Shown: piece by piece, positions 61,281 to 64,000 of the stretch
Numbering within the stretch: position 1 is the first letter of the stretch
Layout: each line of letters starts with the position of its first letter
Source: Peribacillus frigoritolerans
GTDB taxonomy: Bacteria > Bacillota > Bacilli > Bacillales > Bacillaceae
Reading direction: 5' to 3'
NCBI RefSeq assembly: GCF_004358755.1
Contig: NZ_SMZY01000007.1
Location: 1-64,000 of the forward strand
Length of the DNA: 64,000 bases
Notes under the pieces: model-generated
Databases searched by the model: none
Told to the model about the DNA's origin: nothing
Seen by the model: only the letters and a program-made list of their open reading frames with translations
Position numbers and translations under genes: made by a program

Positions 61281-61562
61281 GTGTCTGAATCCAGCGCAAC
61301 AACAGAAATCTTAATTCGTTTACCGCAAGCATTAGTCTCGGAATTAGACGGTCTTGTCAAACAAGAGAACGGGAACCGAAGCGAGTTAATTTATCAAGCA
61401 ACAAAGATGTATATCCGCGAGCGCAAGAAACGCCAAATACGCGAGTCGATGAGACGGGGATATATGGAGATGGCTAAGATTAACTTAAACATTGCTTCCG
61501 AAGCATTTCAAGCTGAATCAGAGGCTGACCACACCGTTGAACGCTTAGTAAGCGGGGGTTAA
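61281..61562 (+). CDS. ndoAI: antitoxin EndoAI (NdoAI)
   Basis: The 93-residue antitoxin has an N-terminal ribbon-helix-helix DNA-binding domain (about 1-50: [20 protein letters not shown]) and a C-terminal segment that wraps the toxin ([19 protein letters not shown], ending VERLVSGG). Length and end are the same as in B. subtilis EndoAI. GGAGGTG (61269-61275) is spaced 5 bp from the GTG at 61281; an in-frame ATG at 61275 overlaps it. It probably represses its own operon and is located 4 bp before the toxin gene. Confidence 0.94.
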   Translation: MSESSATTEILIRLPQALVSELDGLVKQENGNRSELIYQATKMYIRERKKRQIRESMRRGYMEMAKINLNIASEAFQAESEADHTVERLVSGG

Positions 61563-61566
61563 TCCT

Positions 61567-61917
61567 TTGATTGTCAAACGCGGCGACGTTTATTTTGCTG
61601 ATTTATCACCCGTTGTTGGCTCTGAGCAAGGGGGCGTCCGTCCAGTGCTGATCATCCAGAATGATATCGGAAACAGGTTCAGTCCAACGGTCATCATAGC
61701 AGCTATTACCGCTCAAATTCAAAAAGCGAAATTGCCAACTCATGTGGAAATTGATTCCAAGCGTTATGGATTTGAACGTGATTCTGTTATACTGTTAGAG
61801 CAGATTCGAACAATTGATAAACAGAGATTGACTGATAAGATTACACACTTAGATGATGAAATGATGGATAAAGTGGACGAAGCTCTCCAAATTAGCTTAG
61901 GACTCATTGATTTTTAA
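61567..61917 (+). CDS. ndoA: mRNA interferase EndoA (MazF family toxin)
   Basis: This 116-residue MazF toxin cuts mRNA at UACAU-type sites in B. subtilis and slows growth under stress. Family signatures [48 protein letters not shown]-like [13 protein letters not shown] and [13 protein letters not shown] are intact and nearly identical to B. subtilis. The start codon is TTG at 61567, 4 bp after the antitoxin stop, keeping toxin synthesis low and coupled. A terminator separates it from the rsb operon. Confidence 0.96.
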   Translation: MIVKRGDVYFADLSPVVGSEQGGVRPVLIIQNDIGNRFSPTVIIAAITAQIQKAKLPTHVEIDSKRYGFERDSVILLEQIRTIDKQRLTDKITHLDDEMMDKVDEALQISLGLIDF

Positions 61918-61940
61918 AACTAAAAAACGTTATTTTTTAG

Positions 61941-61971
61941 GAAGTTGCTCCCATTAAGCAACTTTTTTTTA
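61941..61971 (+). terminator. terminator after ndoAI-ndoA
   Basis: AAGTTGCT and AGCAACTT pair around CCCATTA, with eight T residues. Confidence 0.85.
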
Positions 61972-62056
61972 TTTTATTGGCATAAATCGGTATAATGTAA
62001 AGTGGAATAACTTGTTTACTTTTTTACCCATACGATAAGAGGGGGATAATCTGCAC

Positions 62057-62893
62057 ATGAAGGATGCATCTAATCCAGTACTTGATTTTGTTCTGGCTCA
62101 TCAAAATGAAATCTTGAATGAATGGAAAGACAGTCTGAAAGATTTAGGAGATCAGAAGTACTCAAACATCCTTTCAGATCAAGTGTTTTTAAATACCTGC
62201 AATGAATATCTGCAAATCTTAATCAGCTATATGAAAAACCCGGGAAGCGATCAGACTGAAAAGGTTTCTGACTACGCCCACAGGGTTGTTCAGCTTGGCT
62301 GGAGTTTAAAGTATATATCTGAAGGATTAAAGCAGCTGTCTTTAATTATCTTCACAAAAATGACGGATGGCCTTCCGGAAGCTGAAAAAATGAAAATGGT
62401 GTGGGAGTTTGACAAGTCGCTCTCACCAATCAATAATGAATTAATTCATCAATATGCAGCGTCATGGGAGCGTACGGTTTCTCTGCAGAAGATTGCCCTG
62501 CAGGAATTATCGGCTCCGCTTATTCCGATATTTGAAAACATTACAATTATGCCGTTAGTTGGTACAATTGATACAGAGAGAGCAAAGCAAATCATGGAGA
62601 ACCTGCTTACAGGTGTTGTAAAACATCGTGCGCAAGTTGTTTTAATTGATATTACAGGTGTCCCGGTTGTGGACACAATGGTTGCTCATCATATTATTCA
62701 GGCTTCAGAAGCTGTTCGCCTGGTAGGGGCAAAATGTCTCCTAGTGGGAATCAGACCTGAGATTGCTCAGACAATCGTAAACCTTGGCATTGATTTAAGT
62801 CAGGTCATTACGAAGAACAGTCTTCAAAAAGGAATGGAAGCTGCACTTGAAATGACAAATCGACAAATAGTAGAAATGGGGGATTCACAATGA
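62057..62893 (+). CDS. rsbR: stressosome sensor RsbR
   Basis: RsbR forms the stressosome with RsbS and holds RsbT until stress. The 278-residue protein has an N-terminal non-heme globin-like sensor domain (about 1-145) and a C-terminal STAS domain (about 155-270). The STAS phosphorylation threonines lie in [11 protein letters not shown] and [21 protein letters not shown] precedes the ATG, and a TATAAT box lies at 61991-61996. It is the first gene of rsbR-S-T-U and overlaps rsbS by 4 bp. Confidence 0.95.
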   Translation: MKDASNPVLDFVLAHQNEILNEWKDSLKDLGDQKYSNILSDQVFLNTCNEYLQILISYMKNPGSDQTEKVSDYAHRVVQLGWSLKYISEGLKQLSLIIFTKMTDGLPEAEKMKMVWEFDKSLSPINNELIHQYAASWERTVSLQKIALQELSAPLIPIFENITIMPLVGTIDTERAKQIMENLLTGVVKHRAQVVLIDITGVPVVDTMVAHHIIQASEAVRLVGAKCLLVGIRPEIAQTIVNLGIDLSQVITKNSLQKGMEAALEMTNRQIVEMGDSQ

Positions 62894-63255
62894 GAACTCC
62901 AAGAATACCGATTTTAAAGCTTCATAACTGTCTGCTTGTATCTATTCAGTGGGAACTTGATGATCAGACTGCCCTGCAGTTTCAGGAAGATCTGCTTCAT
63001 AAAATCCACGAAACAGGTGCAAGCGGTGTTGTCATAGATTTAACCTCCGTAGATGTAATTGATTCTTTTATCGCCAAGGTTTTAGGTGATGTTATCGGCA
63101 TGTCGAAATTAATGGGAGCTAAAGTTGTTTTAACAGGCATTCAGCCTGCGGTAGCAATTACCCTCATTGAGCTTGGCATTCACCTTGCTGATGTCCAAAC
63201 CGCGCTTGACCTCGAAAAAGGACTTGAAACATTACAACAGGAGCTGGGGGAATAA
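62890..63255 (+). CDS. rsbS: stressosome scaffold RsbS
   Basis: The 121-residue single STAS domain protein is the scaffold and RsbT antagonist in the stressosome. The phosphorylatable serine is in [18 protein letters not shown] (near 59). Start and end overlap or abut rsbR and rsbT, so stoichiometry is set by coupled translation. Length and sequence match B. subtilis RsbS (121 residues). Confidence 0.96.
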   Translation: MRTPRIPILKLHNCLLVSIQWELDDQTALQFQEDLLHKIHETGASGVVIDLTSVDVIDSFIAKVLGDVIGMSKLMGAKVVLTGIQPAVAITLIELGIHLADVQTALDLEKGLETLQQELGE

Positions 63256-63257
63256 GC

Positions 63258-63659
63258 ATGGATAACCAATCCTGTGTAAAAATCATTACGGAGTGGGACA
63301 TTGTAGCTGCACGGCAGCTTGGACGCAATGTTGCAAAAGAACTCGGGTTTGGTATCGTAGACCAAGCGAGGATTACTACAGCTATTTCCGAATTAGCCCG
63401 TAATATATATTTGTATGCTGGACAAGGCCAAATTTGCATTGAGCAGATCAGCGAATTCAGTAAAAAAGGTTTAAAAATAATAGCCATTGATAACGGACCA
63501 GGAATACCAGATATCCGAAAAGTGATGGAAGACGGCTTTTCAACATCTGGTGGGTTAGGAGCCGGATTGCCTGGAGTAAAACGCCTGATGGATGAATTCA
63601 GCATTAATACCGTCTTAGGAGAGGGAACGGATATCCAAGCTGTCAAATGGCTTCGCTAG
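63258..63659 (+). CDS. rsbT: serine/threonine kinase RsbT
   Basis: The 133-residue GHKL-type kinase phosphorylates RsbR and RsbS. When released, it activates the phosphatase RsbU. The ATP-binding N box is in ISELARNIYLYAG, the G1 box in IAIDNGPGIPD and the G2 loop in STSGGLGAGLPGVKRL. Length equals B. subtilis RsbT. It starts 2 bp after the rsbS stop. Confidence 0.96.
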   Translation: MDNQSCVKIITEWDIVAARQLGRNVAKELGFGIVDQARITTAISELARNIYLYAGQGQICIEQISEFSKKGLKIIAIDNGPGIPDIRKVMEDGFSTSGGLGAGLPGVKRLMDEFSINTVLGEGTDIQAVKWLR

Positions 63660-63670
63660 GAGGAAGCTTG

Positions 63671-64000
63671 ATGGATTTTAAGGAAGTCATTGAATCGAAA
63701 TATCAGGAAATACTAAGTCATTATATGCAGGAATTAACAGAAACGGCTTTGTACCAGGGGCAAAAGTTCAGCAGAAAAGCAATAGAAGAGCAAGTACCCC
63801 CTGAGGAAATTATCAGTTTGCATCGTAAAGTGCTGCAAGATTTATTTCCTGATGTAGATCAAGATGTTTTGCACTCTCTAGACTTTCTTTTAGAGGTCAT
63901 GATGGGGTACGGTCTGGCCTATCAGGAGCATCAAAGCCTGCGGGATAAGCAGCAGGAGATTAAGTCTGAGATTCAAGTAGCTTTGAATGTTCAGCATATG
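63671..64000 (+). CDS. rsbU: SigB-pathway phosphatase RsbU, N-terminal part
   Basis: The ATG follows AGGAGGA, 11 bp after rsbT. The 110 codons present encode the helical RsbT-binding domain (MDFKEVIESKYQEILSHYMQ, VPPEEIISLHRKVLQDLF). The frame is open to the window edge; the PP2C phosphatase domain would lie to the right. RsbU dephosphorylates RsbV and so frees SigB. The order rsbR-S-T-U predicts rsbV, rsbW and sigB next. Confidence 0.95.
   Translation, partial: MDFKEVIESKYQEILSHYMQELTETALYQGQKFSRKAIEEQVPPEEIISLHRKVLQDLFPDVDQDVLHSLDFLLEVMMGYGLAYQEHQSLRDKQQEIKSEIQVALNVQHM

Overview
The window reads as a chromosome segment of a low-to-mid GC, endospore-forming member of the Bacillaceae. The evidence is B. 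subtilis-like gene order (sigW-rsiW-cdaA-cdaR-glmM-glmS; ydbP-ddl-murF-cshA; ydbS-ydbT-ydcA-acpS-ydcC-alr-ndoAI-ndoA-rsbR-rsbS-rsbT-rsbU), strong AGGAGG-type ribosome binding sites, SigA, SigW and SigB type promoters, a glmS ribozyme and an S-box. The species cannot be named from sequence alone; a Metabacillus/Bacillus-type genome fits. No transposase, integrase, prophage or CRISPR array was seen.

Layout. 1-1755: end of a ribosomal RNA operon (23S 3' end, 5S), ten intact tRNA genes and two odd elements that begin with a copy of the 5' half of the next tRNA. 1890-2390: first 52-bp tandem repeat array. 2.5-10.9 kb: arginase, the SigW envelope-stress switch with its own SigW promoter, the c-di-AMP cyclase and its regulator, and the GlmM/GlmS steps of amino-sugar synthesis, glmS being under its ribozyme. 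11-47 kb: a mosaic of accessory operons. These include an alpha/beta hydrolase with a possible leader-peptide attenuator, GMP reductase, a LysM-CAP exoprotein that looks leaderless, Ohr, a decayed PadR/HAAS pair, two quinone-stress VOC genes sharing the same MhqR-type operator, and a complete mannitol operon whose MtlA has two IIB domains. They also include an AAA ATPase/TPR pair, several ABC and MFS transporters with their repressors, and an S-box-controlled NhaC-family transporter. 47-64 kb: the conserved cell-wall/RNA helicase/SigB-stressosome block, interrupted by a 34-residue peptide gene and by the largest 52-bp repeat array.

How parts work together. SigW (3.6 kb) has a consensus promoter in front of itself and another in front of ydbS-ydbT (55.4 kb). 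The SigB signalling genes at the right edge (rsbR-S-T-U) match a textbook SigB promoter in front of the ycgG-like gene at 31 kb. GlmM, GlmS, Ddl, Alr, MurF and CdaA all serve cell-wall precursor supply or its control. Mannitol import (MtlA/MtlF), regulation (MtlR) and oxidation (MtlD) form one operon with cre-like and MtlR-like sites.

The observations most worth following up are three tandem arrays of different sequence that all have a 52-bp period, two homologous tRNA-half elements with a co-varying helix, the duplicated IIB domain in MtlA, the possible translation attenuator before the hydrolase gene, the paired MhqR-type operators, and the double inactivation of the PadR/HAAS operon.
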